DNA from: Glaciozyma antarctica PI12
Lineage: Eukaryota > Basidiomycota > Microbotryomycetes > Kriegeriales > Camptobasidiaceae
Reading direction: 5' to 3'
NCBI GenBank assembly: GCA_002917775.1
Contig: KZ627160.1
Coordinates: forward strand, 301,862 to 333,910
Length of the DNA stretch: 32,049 nucleotides
The notes beneath the pieces were generated by a model. The model was not told the origin of the DNA, did no database searches, and saw only the letters and a list, made by a program, of their open reading frames with translations. This document shows positions 11,150 to 20,189 of this stretch, piece by piece. Each line of letters begins with the position of its first letter. Position 1 is the stretch's first letter. The translations under genes and the position numbers were made by a program.

Positions 11150-11157
11150 ACAAAGGG
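11150..11157 (+). promoter_or_regulatory. Pheromone response element-like site ACAAAGGG
   Basis: Exact match to the ACAAAGGG element bound by the HMG-box factor Prf1 in Ustilago maydis, about 140 bp upstream of the STE3 start. An 8-mer is expected by chance about once in 32 kb on two strands, so position is what makes it notable. Function in this lineage is inferred. Confidence 0.5.
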
Positions 11158-11180
11158 GCGCAACGGCTGGCTGCGCCTGG

Positions 11181-11200
11181 ACAAGGCTTGACAAGGCTTG
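11181..11200 (+). repeat. 10-bp tandem repeat in the STE3 promoter
   Basis: Two perfect back-to-back copies of ACAAGGCTTG, about 100 bp upstream of the STE3 start and 23 bp downstream of the ACAAAGGG site. The unit contains ACAAGG, which resembles an HMG-box core, so it may be a regulatory repeat. Confidence 0.7.
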
Positions 11201-11297
11201 CGTGGGATTTTGATCGAGCTCTTTGTTGTCCTCCTCCTTTTGTTCTCTCTTCCTCCCCTCGTTATGCTGTGCGCTTGCTTCAACACTCCCGCTAGCA

Positions 11298-12604
11298 ATG
11301 GTTCTCAACGCCTCGTACACCACCTTCAACGGCCTCGCGATCGTTCTCGTTCTCCTCCCCTCTCCGTGGCACTGGCGCGCTCGCAACACTGCCACGCTGC
11401 TCTTCATCTTCTGGTGCCTCGTCCTCGTCGTACCGAACTTCATCAGCAGCATCATCTGGTTCAACCACAGTCGCAACATAGCCCCCGTATGGTGCGATGT
11501 AAGTCAACGCATTCCTCCTCTCTTTCAGGCGCATGCTGAGCGTCCTGCAGATCGTGTCGAAGCTCAAAGTAGGCGCAGTGGTTGGGGTGGCAGCAGCGTC
11601 GCTCTGTATTACCCGTCACTTGGAAGCTATCGCGGCTGCGCGGCAGGTGCATTACACGAAGGAGGATCGTCGTCGAAGGATCATCGTGGACCTATGCCTC
11701 GCCCTGGGCCTCCCTATCCTCGTCATGACTTGGCACGTCGTCGTACAAGGCCATAGATTCGACATCGTACAGCGCGTCGGGTGCCAGCCTTCGATTTATT
11801 GGAGCTACCCCGCCGTCTTCCTCATCTTCATCTGGCCCCCTATTCTCCTGCTCGCCTCATCTATCTACGCAGGCGAGTGAATCGTTCTGCTTATACTGAA
11901 TGGCGTTGCTAACTTCTGCGTTTGAATTCCAGGACTCGCCATTCGCCTATTCCTCACTCGCCGATACCAATTTATGAAGATTCTCGAGTCGTCAAAAAGC
12001 GCCATCACGCCCAGTCGCTTCCTGCGCCTCATGGCACTCGCGGTCGTACAAACTGCCTTCAGCCTCCCCATCGCCGTCTACACCCTCGTCACCAACTTCG
12101 TCCACCAGCCGATCCAGCCGTATAACAGCTGGGCCGACGTACATTACGGCTTCTCCTTCGTCGGCGAGCTTACGCTGGACCAGTCGAGGATGTTGGGGCG
12201 CGAGACGAGGCAGCTTCTTGAGCTTTCGCAGTGGAGCTACGCTGTCAGCTGCTTGCTGTTCTTCCTGTTCTTCGGAATGGGAGAGGAGTCGCTCGAAGCG
12301 TACGCTCGATGGTGGCGAGCGTGCACTGGAAGAGGTGGACCCGTTGAATCGGGAGGGCGTTTCGAAGGGACGACATCCAGGTGCGTTCTCGCATTGCGTT
12401 TCGAGTCTCTAGCTGACGCGCGCCGCCAGTTCCTCGAAGTTCGAGACTGTGATTTCCCTTCCGCAATACCCGAGCACGACGGCCCAGGACGAGGATTACA
12501 TGGAGGAGCCGAAGGTGCATGGAGAGGATTTTACGAGCAGAGAGGGGGCTTCGTACGGTGGCGTTGTCGTCACCGTGCGTAAGGACAATTTCTCGTCGGT
12601 CTGA
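11298..12604 (+). CDS. STE3: STE3-family mating pheromone receptor (GPCR)
   Basis: Seven-transmembrane receptor for a farnesylated peptide pheromone; it signals through a G protein and MAP kinases and defines the P/R mating locus in basidiomycetes. Four exons: 11298-11498, 11551-11872, 11933-12380 and 12430-12604 (381 aa). The start at 11298 gives an extracellular N-terminus leading into TM1 (TFNGLAIVLVLLPSPWHWRA). Family landmarks are NFISSIIWFNH, then AASLCITRHLEAIAAARQV after TM3, RRRRIIVDLCLALGLPI, GCQPSIYWSYPAVFLIFIWP, and TPSRFLRLMALAVVQTAFSL before TM6. TM7 ends in LFFGMGEE. The tail ends VTVRKDNFSSV after the last intron; reading through that intron gives a false, longer C-terminus. 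Intron 2 (11873-11932) must use a GC donor to keep frame. The receptor appears intact and is flanked by housekeeping genes. The allele type cannot be assigned here. Confidence 0.94.
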
Positions 12605-12739
12605 ATGTCGCAATGTATTTGACACTAGTACTGGCGCTACGGGCAGTTCAAACCCCTGGTCCAGTGAGACTGCCTAGAGAGAGAGAGAGTTTGTTAGCAG
12701 AGCTCGCGACGAAGGAATTCGAACGCACGTACCAGCGCG

Positions 12740-13591
12740 CTACTTCTTCTTCACCTCCTTCCTCCGCACGACCTCATCCCCAACGAAAATGCCTTTACCC
12801 TGCAGGTTAGAATCAGCTTAGACGTCTCGTGGAGTGGAGCGAGTGAAGCGAAGACGAACGTTGTACGGCTCGGGAACGCGCCAGTTCCTGATCCTCGCTG
12901 CGACCTCGCCCAGACGCTGCTTGTCGATCCCAGACAAGATGATCGCTGTGGTGGAGGGAGTGCTGGCTACGACGTCGTGGGGAAGATCGATGAGGACGGG
13001 GTGAGCGTAGCCCAGCTTGAGGTTGAGTCGTTGCGTGGAGCAGGGCGAAGAGGTCGAGGAGGGTGCCGTAGCTAGTAAAGGAGTCGGCGCGTCCTCCAAG
13101 GTCGCTCGGTACCCTACTCCCACAAGCCGAAGAGGAAGGGTATATCCCGTCGAGACCCCGGCGACAGCGTTGGCGATCAAGGACCGAGTGAGTCCCCAAA
13201 TGGCGCGCTGATGCTTGACCGACGAATTGGCGACGCTGACGCTCAGCTGTCGCGAGGAGAGGGTAGTTGACAACGGTTGGGAGGAGTTGGGATGGGGTGG
13301 GTGGTGCGTGACGAGTACAAAGGGCTTGATCTCGACCGAGAGCTGGCCAAGAGGACCATGCACCTGTAGCCTAGTCGAAGCGCCGCCGGGTCCAGGACTG
13401 GTAGCCGAAGGGAGGAGAGGGAGATTGCCGACGAGGGTGACTGAGGCGGGGTAGGAAATTGGGCGGGAGCCGATGTGGGAGTTGGGGGAGGAGGACGAGG
13501 CGAAGGAGCGGAGGAAGGTTGGCGGGCTGGGCGAGGCTTCAGGTCGGGTGGTTCTTGCGATCCTCAGAGCGAAAGACAGCTTGATCCTCAT
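12740..13591 (-). CDS. MRPL6: Mitochondrial large-subunit ribosomal protein uL6m
   Basis: Mitochondrial 54S ribosomal protein of the bacterial L6 family. Two exons, 12860-13591 and 12740-12799, give 263 aa. The N-terminus is Arg/Ser-rich without acidic residues, as in mitochondrial targeting sequences. L6 landmarks are VHGPLGQLSVEIKPFV, IWGLTRSLIANAVAGVSTGY, LRLVGVGYRATLED, then NLKLGYAHPVLIDLP and IDKQRLGEVAARIRNWRVPE. The single intron (12800-12859) falls inside the signature: after it the tail reads GKGIFVGDEVVRRKEVKKK, the typical L6 C-terminus. Without the splice the protein would end in an unrelated 14-residue tail. It converges with STE3 (135 bp apart) and diverges from RPC40. It corresponds to the RibL6 gene I recall from Sporidiobolales mating loci. 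Confidence 0.93.
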
Positions 13592-13741
13592 CCTGTTGCG
13601 ACCTCTTCAAGGGTGGCGGGTTCTCGTCGAAGGGAGACGGAGAGGTGCTGGAGGAAGCAACGCCGCCGCCTTCCGAATTTTTGAGTGCAGGCATGCTCCC
13701 CCCTCCTCCCCCTCCCTCTCACAACCTCGACCTCGACTACG
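13592..13741. promoter_or_regulatory. Divergent promoter, uL6m / RPC40
   Basis: 150 bp between divergent starts. An ATG at 13693 opens a frame that overlaps the RPC40 start out of frame and continues to 14001, so transcripts starting upstream of it would carry an inhibitory upstream ORF; transcription may start after 13693. No other element recognised. Confidence 0.5.
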
Positions 13742-15288
13742 ATGCCTGGACCATCTCAGGAAGAGCAAGAAGCACGGCGGCTTGTTCGGCTGGGCAAGGA
13801 GCGGGTCGAAAGCGTGAGTGGTCGAGCTCCTCTCGCGCGGCCCTTGAAGGCCTTCTCTACGAAGCTGATGCCTGCTCTTCTACAGGTCTCCGGCACACTC
13901 TTCCCTGGGCATTATCCAGGGGAATCGCATCATTGGGATTTGGCGCAGTTCAAGGACGCCCTCAGGGTTACGATCAACTCCTTGAGCCCGTCCGCGATTG
14001 AGTTCGACCTTGTCGGCGTGGACGCCAGCGTCGCCAACGCGTTGCGCCGCATCGTGATTTCTGAGGTACGAGAACCGTTCGCCTGCCGAGCTTCGGTGCG
14101 ATGGGAGGAGGTGTTTTCTAGGCCACCGGCAGAGGATTCAAGGTTGGTGCTCGGAGGAAGCGAGGACGGCGGGAGCTGCAGGGGTTGGGACAAGACTGTG
14201 GCTGCTTGCGACGACGGGAGGAGCTGACGCAATACGCTAGGTACCCACCATTGCCATCGAGACCGTCTACGTCTGGAACAACACGTCTATCGTTCAAGAC
14301 GAGGTGCTTGCGCAGCGCCTTGGACTGATTCCGCTGGCGATTGACCCCCGCAAGCTGGAACTAAAGCTTTGTCAGTCCTCACCAGCTCCTTTGGTACCTT
14401 GGCTTACCCCGCTGCCTCTCTCAGCTAAGGATGACGCGCCGACGGATCTCAATACGGTCGTCTTCAACCTAATCGCCCGCTGCGAGCGGAGGAAGGACGT
14501 CAAGCGTGGAGAGACCGACGCGATGCGCATTTGGAGTGGATCCGACGGTAAAGCATGCTCTTCCATGCAGCTGGCCTGCAAGCTGATGCCTTCTTTCGTC
14601 TTTCCAGTTCTCTCGTCGCAGATCGAGTTTGACCCGAAAGGATCCCAGGCGCGCCTCTTCGCTCGCGATCCACCACGAGCTGCTGTGCCCAACATTCTGA
14701 TTGCGAAGATGAGGGGCGGGCAGGTGCGTGGAGAACGGTGCTTGCACCCGAACAATTCTGACCTCAACCGCAGGAAATCGTCGCCGAGCTGCACTGCAAC
14801 AAGGGTATTGGGAAAGAGCATGCCAAGTGGTCGCCCGTCGGTGCGTTTTTTCCCTCAACGCTAAGACCCAGAGCTGATCTCCCTGAGCAGCAACCGCATC
14901 CTATCGCCTTCTCCCCACAATCTCAATCACCTCCCCCATTCCTCTCCACCTTCATCGCAAGTTCCAAGCTTGCTTTCCCACTGGCGTCATCGACATCTCC
15001 ACCAACTCGATTGTCGTCGCCAACTCAAGGCGGGACACGGTTAGCCGCGAGGTTCTGCGACACCCCGAATTCGAGGACAAGGTCCAGCTGGGTCGTGTGC
15101 GCGATCACTTCATCTGTGCGTCCCATTTCCTTTCTCGGCATCGCAGCAGGACGCTAATCACCAGCACAGTCACCATCGAATCGGCTGGGCAGTACTCACC
15201 CGAGGAGCTTCTCCCTGAATCAGTCCACGTCCTTCTCGCAAAGATTCGCGAAGTGCGGAGCTGCCTCAAGGAGAACGTGGGGTCGTAA
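13742..15288 (+). CDS. RPC40: RNA polymerases I and III subunit RPAC1 (RPC40)
   Basis: Alpha-like assembly subunit shared by RNA polymerases I and III, partner of RPC19. Eight exons: 13742-13813, 13886-14065, 14241-14370, 14425-14547, 14608-14723, 14774-14840, 14891-15115 and 15170-15288, giving 343 aa against about 335-345 in the family. The start at 13742 follows homology ([13 protein letters not shown] leads into the DFPGHYPGE-like block, here [15 protein letters not shown]). Landmarks are the alpha-motif [20 protein letters not shown], then [35 protein letters not shown] joined to ATASYRLLP, and [20 protein letters not shown]. The first 13 residues are less conserved. One intron (14066-14240) is unusually long for this window at 175 nt. 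It is probably the gene reported as RNAPOL at related P/R loci. Confidence 0.93.
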
Positions 15289-16236
15289 CTTGTTCTCGTT
15301 GTTGCAATTTGAACTCGGTGACATCAGTCGACGTCGTCGCTCGTAGCCTGAGCGCTCGTCTAGAGTCAGGGAGCCTCGCAAAGGGCGACTCTCCGTCAAG
15401 CAAGTGGCGCGCTGGGAATGGAGTTAGTAGCGGTACATGGGTGGTTCTTCGGGGGTTCTACCTTGCGTTATAAAAGGGTTGAAAGGGCGTTCATGACCTG
15501 AAACGAAACTGTGCGGTTGTCAGCAAACGTAGCGTCGCGCAGGAGGAATTTTCTCACGAGCGCCAAATCAACAACTCCTGGGTGCGGGCCTACTGCGTCC
15601 TGTCTCTGCAGCTCCGAGCACTGCCTCTGGCAAGGGCGACGGAGACGCTCCGCCTTGCGCTTTCTTGAGCTCAGTTTGGACGGCGCTGGAAAAACGTCAG
15701 GGCGCCTGTCTGACTTCCGGCCGAGTACACGCACCGTAGTAATCTCTAGCGATGTACAAGGGAAGCTGCCGACGATCTTGCAGACGATCCGAACGCCATA
15801 TCGCTTCGCGTTCGTTAGGTTGGCACCTCCCCTGTGTTCTGGTTCAGTGCCAGCGTAAGCTCCCAGAGTTGTGCTGACAAGTGCTTGTTCCCAGTGCGAG
15901 TGGTGGTGTTTCCCTGAGTTGGTGCTCGCATTGCGCAGTGACTGAGACAGGCGATAGAAAAAGGAGAACCCGAGCAGGGATCGAGTCGTGGCGAAGGTTG
16001 AGAGGGAATGAAACGCTCGGGAAGCCACAGCCATCGCTTGTTGCCTCAAAGTCGAACAGGTCATGCTGGGGAGGCGGTTGAGAGAGCGCGTGGATGGAGA
16101 GAGGGTGAGAGCGCGCGCGCGGCCGGGATTTCGCAGTTTCGCGGCCGCTTTGTTTTCTCCCTTTGTACTCGACGACACAGGCAGCCGTAAAGAGTTCTCG
16201 TTCGTTCCGGCTCCCTAACGCGGCAAAACAGCTGTA
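15289..16236. other. 948-bp gap between RPC40 and COQ8, possible small minus-strand gene
   Basis: The longest stretch without a firm gene. The minus strand shows gene-like signals: an ATG at 16064 followed by a basic, Ser/Thr/Ala-rich, mitochondrial-targeting-like frame (MAVASRAFHSLSTFATTRSLL), a strong donor GTGCGT with acceptor TTTTTCCAG (about 15672-15736), and a clean intron GTGAGA...GCTGAC...TTTCAG (about 15498-15557). Short open pieces read QLWELTLALNQNTGE and LPLYIARDYY, but I could not join them into one convincing protein. A CCCTTTGT (reverse of ACAAAGGG) lies at 16159-16166, upstream of that ATG. No pheromone-type CAAX ending was seen. The region also holds the 3' ends of RPC40 and COQ8. 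Confidence 0.3.
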
Positions 16237-18592
16237 TTACAAACTGTTGACCCTTTCGAGAGACGTTGTTTGCGAACAAACTCTGGAGAAGACGGTAGAG
16301 GCGGCGACGCGGCTTTCCAACCTCTCGCAAAGAAGAAAAGCGCCGCTCAGCTTGCGATTGAGGCTGTAGGTCTCTTGAGGCGGTGGCGTGAGGCGGTGCT
16401 TGAGCATAATAGGGATCTGCGCGCGAATGGCAGCGGTGATGGGCGGTCCAAGGTCTCCGAAAGGGAAGGGGTTCGGCGACGACGGGCGAAAGGGAGTGGC
16501 GAGTGCGTAGAGCGAAGCCAGGTGGGCCGAACGCATTTCCTGAGGAATTCGGGTTAGTTTGGAGATCATACGAGAGAAGAACAGACGAACCTCCGTTTCG
16601 TTTCCCGTAAGGTAGCCAAGTTGAACCGAGCGTCGGATGCTCTCGATGTCGTCCTCGTCGACCGCAGCCAATATCAGCCCGAGGTACTGGTCGACAAAGG
16701 ACTGAGAATACGCTCGAGTGGCACCAAAGTCGATGAGTTCGATCTTGAGATGAAGCCGAGGTTAGCGCAGCGCCAAAGACATGAGCTCGAAATCACGCAC
16801 CCGCCCAGTCCGCTTGTTGAAGAGGAAGTTGCTCCAGTTGGGATCGGTCTGCATGAAGCGAAAGACGAAGACCTCTCGCAGACACAGCTTGAGAATGCTC
16901 TCTCCGATCTGGAGAAAAGGACGACCTGGAAGTCAGCTTTCCAGCCTAGCGAACGAAGGAACGGGTGCTCACCTTGTCTCGCGTACGTTGATCGTAGCCA
17001 ATAGCTTTCGTCAACGGCTCGCCTCCCATCATCTCCGTCGTGAGAACCATCGGTCCAGATAGCTCTCGCAGCACTCGAGGAGCGGCGAAATCTCCTTGAT
17101 CGTCGGCAGCGAGCAAATCCCTCATCTTGACGCCACACTCCGCCTCCCGAACGTAATCGCACTCTTCGTCTAGCTCGTCCTTCATGACCTGGATCGTGTT
17201 CTCGAGGTACAAGCCCTTGGGTAGAATCGAGCTGGCAACGAGGAGCCACTTTAAGTTGTTGAGGTCGCTGGAGATGGACTCGCGGACGCCGGGGAACTGA
17301 ATCTTGACGGCGAGGCGGAAATTGGGAGGATACGAAGGGGAAAGGGGTGACGACGACGAGAGGGTTGCCGAATGAACTTGACCGATCGAGGCCGCAGCGA
17401 AGGGAACCATGTCGAACGACTCGAAGTGGGTGCGCCAGTCGTGTCCGAGGTTCTGCACCAGTACTTTCTGCGCGCGTTGGCAGGTAGAATAAGTACTGGT
17501 GCCAGGGAGCGAACTTGAACGACTTGCCTCCGTCTGCCACTCGGGCATGTAGTTGGCGCTGTTCTGGACGCGCATCATGATTTGCTCGATCTGAGCGGGA
17601 AGCAGCTTCGAGTCTGAGAAAGAGGCGTGGGTTAACAGCGTTCCTCAGCCAGCGCTTCGCAGCGACTTACCTTGAATACTGAGGAACTGACCGAGCTTCA
17701 GAGCGGCGCCTCGCATCCTCGAAAGCTTGTCCACAAGACGTCGCACGTTCGCCTCGCTCATGAAGACGGACGATTCAACGGTATCTGAGGCTTTGCCTGA
17801 AGTAGCCCGTCTGAGAGCTTCAGATGCTGCGCCGAAACTCATCCCCGCTGCGAGACCTGCTGATGGTGATGAGCTGGGGCACGCGAATCGCAGCTGGAAA
17901 TCTCACCGCCGTAGTGAAAGAGCCGCCCCATCCGCGTAGAGGGAACCTTGGATGCCTGCATATGTCGAGGAGCCTGTGCAGTGACTGTCAACGAGCTGAT
18001 CCTGTTCGAAAAGAAGAGCGAAACTCCGCACCTGAAGGGCGTCCGGAATCGCCTCGAGCTCGCCCGAGTCCAGTGCAGAAGGCGAAAAGGACGGAGGAGG
18101 AGGCGGGGAAATGGGAATGGATGCGATCGCTGGAGGGCTGGGTGTGGTGACGGGGAGGGGGAGGGGTGAGAGTGTTGGCGGCGAGGGAGACTTGGCGAAG
18201 GGGACGAAGGAAGGTGGCGAGAGGACAGGCTGTATCTCGCTTTCGACAGTACTGCGAGGACTTGACACCTCTTCAGAAGAGTACGGCTTCGCAGCGGCGT
18301 CGTTGGCGATGGTCTCGTGACGAAGCTCCGCGGTCGACTGACGAGTGGCTGATTCCCCTCGATGCTGGACGAGAGGAGAAACGACGACGATTGGAGCAGC
18401 CTGGCGAACAGGTTCGACGGTCGAGGTACTGGTGACATCGTCCCCGCGCCTCCCGCTCCGAGCTGTCGCCCTCGATCCAGCGTCGAAGTGGTGGCGCGGA
18501 GATCGAGAAGCCTGCGCCTCGACTGAGCGAGCCACCAGCCTGATTGTCCCTGAGAGCACCGAGGAGAGATCCCAGAGTAGGCGAGAGCTCAT
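16237..18592 (-). CDS. COQ8: COQ8/ABC1 atypical kinase for coenzyme Q synthesis
   Basis: ADCK/UbiB-family atypical kinase-ATPase of the mitochondrial inner membrane, needed for the coenzyme Q synthome. Eight exons: 18032-18592, 17907-17973, 17671-17856, 17528-17613, 16973-17467, 16801-16908, 16591-16743 and 16237-16539 (652 aa, long because of a Ser/Pro-rich N-terminal ~185 residues). Landmarks: [19 protein letters not shown]; the KxGQ motif in [14 protein letters not shown]; the Ala-rich nucleotide loop [10 protein letters not shown]; the catalytic-region lysine in [22 protein letters not shown]; the metal/catalytic [12 protein letters not shown]; and [10 protein letters not shown]. Near the C-terminus is [19 protein letters not shown]. 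Intron 17468-17527 needs a GC donor to join WQTE to KVLVQNLG. The intron before 16743 appears to end in AAG. It is the ABC1 gene I recall from related mating loci. The exact initiator is less certain than the core. Confidence 0.93.
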
Positions 18593-18749
18593 CGTGAGTC
18601 GAAATCGTCTTCGGTCTGAGCGAGAGGGAGTGAGGGGGGGAAGGAGCGCCGCGGCCAGCCCAAGTCCGGATCCGAAGTGGCCCGGAAGTTCCCCTCTTGT
18701 TCCCCTCCTTCCTTCTCCCCTCTCAGTCCCCCCTTAGAGATAGAATCGA
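18593..18749. promoter_or_regulatory. Divergent promoter, COQ8 / ODC
   Basis: 157 bp between divergent start codons, serving two mitochondrial genes. A C/T-rich stretch (18690-18735) lies just upstream of the carrier start. No specific factor site recognised. Confidence 0.5.
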
Positions 18750-20159
18750 ATGTCGGACTCTCAGCCAGCTCAGAAGAAGTGTACGTCCTCCCAAGCTCTC
18801 GCTCTCGTTGGGGTCTTCCCCGCTAATCCTCTCGCTCTCCTCCCCCACGCAGCGCTGCCTTTCGTCTATCAGTTCGCAGCTGGTGCAATCGCAGGAGTGA
18901 CAGAGCTGCTGTGCCTTTACCCACTCGGTGCGCTCTTCTTCCGCCCGTCTTGCTCGGCGCTCCCACTGACCCAGTTTGCAGATGTCGTGAGCCTGCCTCC
19001 TCGCTGCGTTTGACTCCGTTTCGCAGGACTGACCCAGCCGCTTTGGTGGAACGACAGGTCAAGACGCGCATGCAGCTACAAGTCGGCAAGCCCGTGCCTG
19101 GTGCCGAGCACTACAACGGGATGGTCGATTGCTTCAAGAAGATCATTGCTCGAGAAGGGTGCGTCGCTGGGGCGCTTTCTGGGACCTCGGGAGGAGCAAG
19201 ACTAGCTAACGCACGCCCATTCACGCAGCTTTGGACGACTCTACCGTGGCCTGGTGCCTCCCCTCATGCTCGAAGCTCCTAAACGTGCCGTCAAGTTCGC
19301 GGCCAACGACTTCTGGGGCAAGACGTACAAGACCGCCCTTGGGACCGACAAGATGACGCAAGGACTGTCCGTTCTCACCGGTTGTAGTGCGGGAGCGACA
19401 GAAAGTATCGTCGTTGTGCCGTTCGAGCTCGTCAAGATCCGCCTCCAGGACAAGAACAGCGTTTACAAGGGCCCGATGGATGTCGTGGCTCAGATCGTCA
19501 AGAAGGAGGGACTCCTGGGACTCTACGCTGGGCTGGAGCCCACTTTCTGGAGGTTAGCCATTCCGGAACGCTGTGGAGCGATGGGAGCTAATCTCGCTGC
19601 GCCCAGGCACGTTACTTGGAACGGAGGCTACTTTGGCTGCATCTTCCAGGTCCGGGCTCTCATGCCCAAGGCCCAGGTATGCGTCTCGAAGAATCGAAGC
19701 GACGGGCGCCCTTTCTAACGCACCCGTTGACGCAGACGAAGTCTGGCGAACTTGCGAACAACTTCATTTCTGGGGCTGTCGGAGGATTCGTTGGGACGGC
19801 GGTGAACACGCCATGCAAGTCTACGACGTCGTTTCCCTGTGCTGTTAGCTGATACAGATCCACTTTGCAGTCGACGTCGTCAAGTCTCGCGTACAAAACT
19901 CTATCAAGGTCCATTCCTCCTCTCGCGCGTCCCAGCTCGTGTGCTTACTCCTAGCTGCAAGGTCGCTGGGCAAACGCCAAAGTACAATTGGACGTTCCCC
20001 TCGTTGGCTTTGATCGCTCGCGAGGAGGGCATCGGCGCGCTCTACTCGGGCTTTCTTCCCAAGGTCCTTCGACTCGCACCTGGAGGAGGAGTCCTGCTAC
20101 TCGTCGTCGAGTTCACGCTGGGAGTCTTCCGCAAGCAGTTGGGAGCCCCGTATCTCTGA
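18750..20159 (+). CDS. ODC1: Mitochondrial 2-oxodicarboxylate carrier (ODC1/ODC2 type)
   Basis: Inner-membrane SLC25 carrier exchanging 2-oxoadipate and 2-oxoglutarate, linking lysine metabolism across the membrane. Nine exons: 18750-18780, 18853-18927, 18982-18986, 19058-19158, 19229-19552, 19607-19676, 19736-19814, 19871-19908 and 19962-20159 (306 aa, family length). All three carrier repeats are visible. Repeat 1 is LPFVYQFAAGAIAG...PLDVVKTRMQ, repeat 2 is GCSAGATESIVVVPFELVKIRLQ, and repeat 3 is ISGAVGGFVGTAVNTPFDVVKSRVQ. ODC-type details are EAPKRAVKFAANDFWG, HVTWNGGYFGCIFQVR and VLRLAPGGGVLLLVVE. Restoring the invariant PxDxxK of repeat 1 requires the 5-nt exon 18982-18986. Repeat 3 requires a GC donor at 19815. 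The last intron ends in AAG at 19961. It converges with MRD1 (30 bp apart). Whether it is ODC1 or ODC2 is not resolved. Confidence 0.93.
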
Positions 20160-20189
20160 GGCGGTTTACTTGCAACACTCCATCATACA

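Larger units (their letters stand above)
10967..11297 (+). promoter_or_regulatory. STE3 promoter region
   Basis: 331 bp between the unknown gene's stop and the STE3 ATG. It contains an exact ACAAAGGG (11150-11157), a perfect 10-bp tandem repeat (11181-11200) and, closer to the start, a T/C-rich stretch (about 11215-11262) that could be a core promoter element. No pheromone-precursor-like ORF with a CAAX end was found here on either strand. Confidence 0.6.

Noticed and set aside
12381-12582. Unspliced C-terminus of STE3 ending at 12582
   Set aside because: It is Gly/Arg-rich and unrelated to receptor tails; splicing 12381-12429 yields a tail ending VTVRKDNFSSV, which looks like other STE3 proteins.
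12818-12859. Unspliced end of uL6m
   Set aside because: The conserved PEPY-GKGI signature requires the intron 12800-12859, moving the stop to 12740.
13317-13324. Second ACAAAGGG copy
   Set aside because: It falls inside uL6m coding sequence, where it encodes the conserved Lys-Pro-Phe-Val, so it is explained without regulation.
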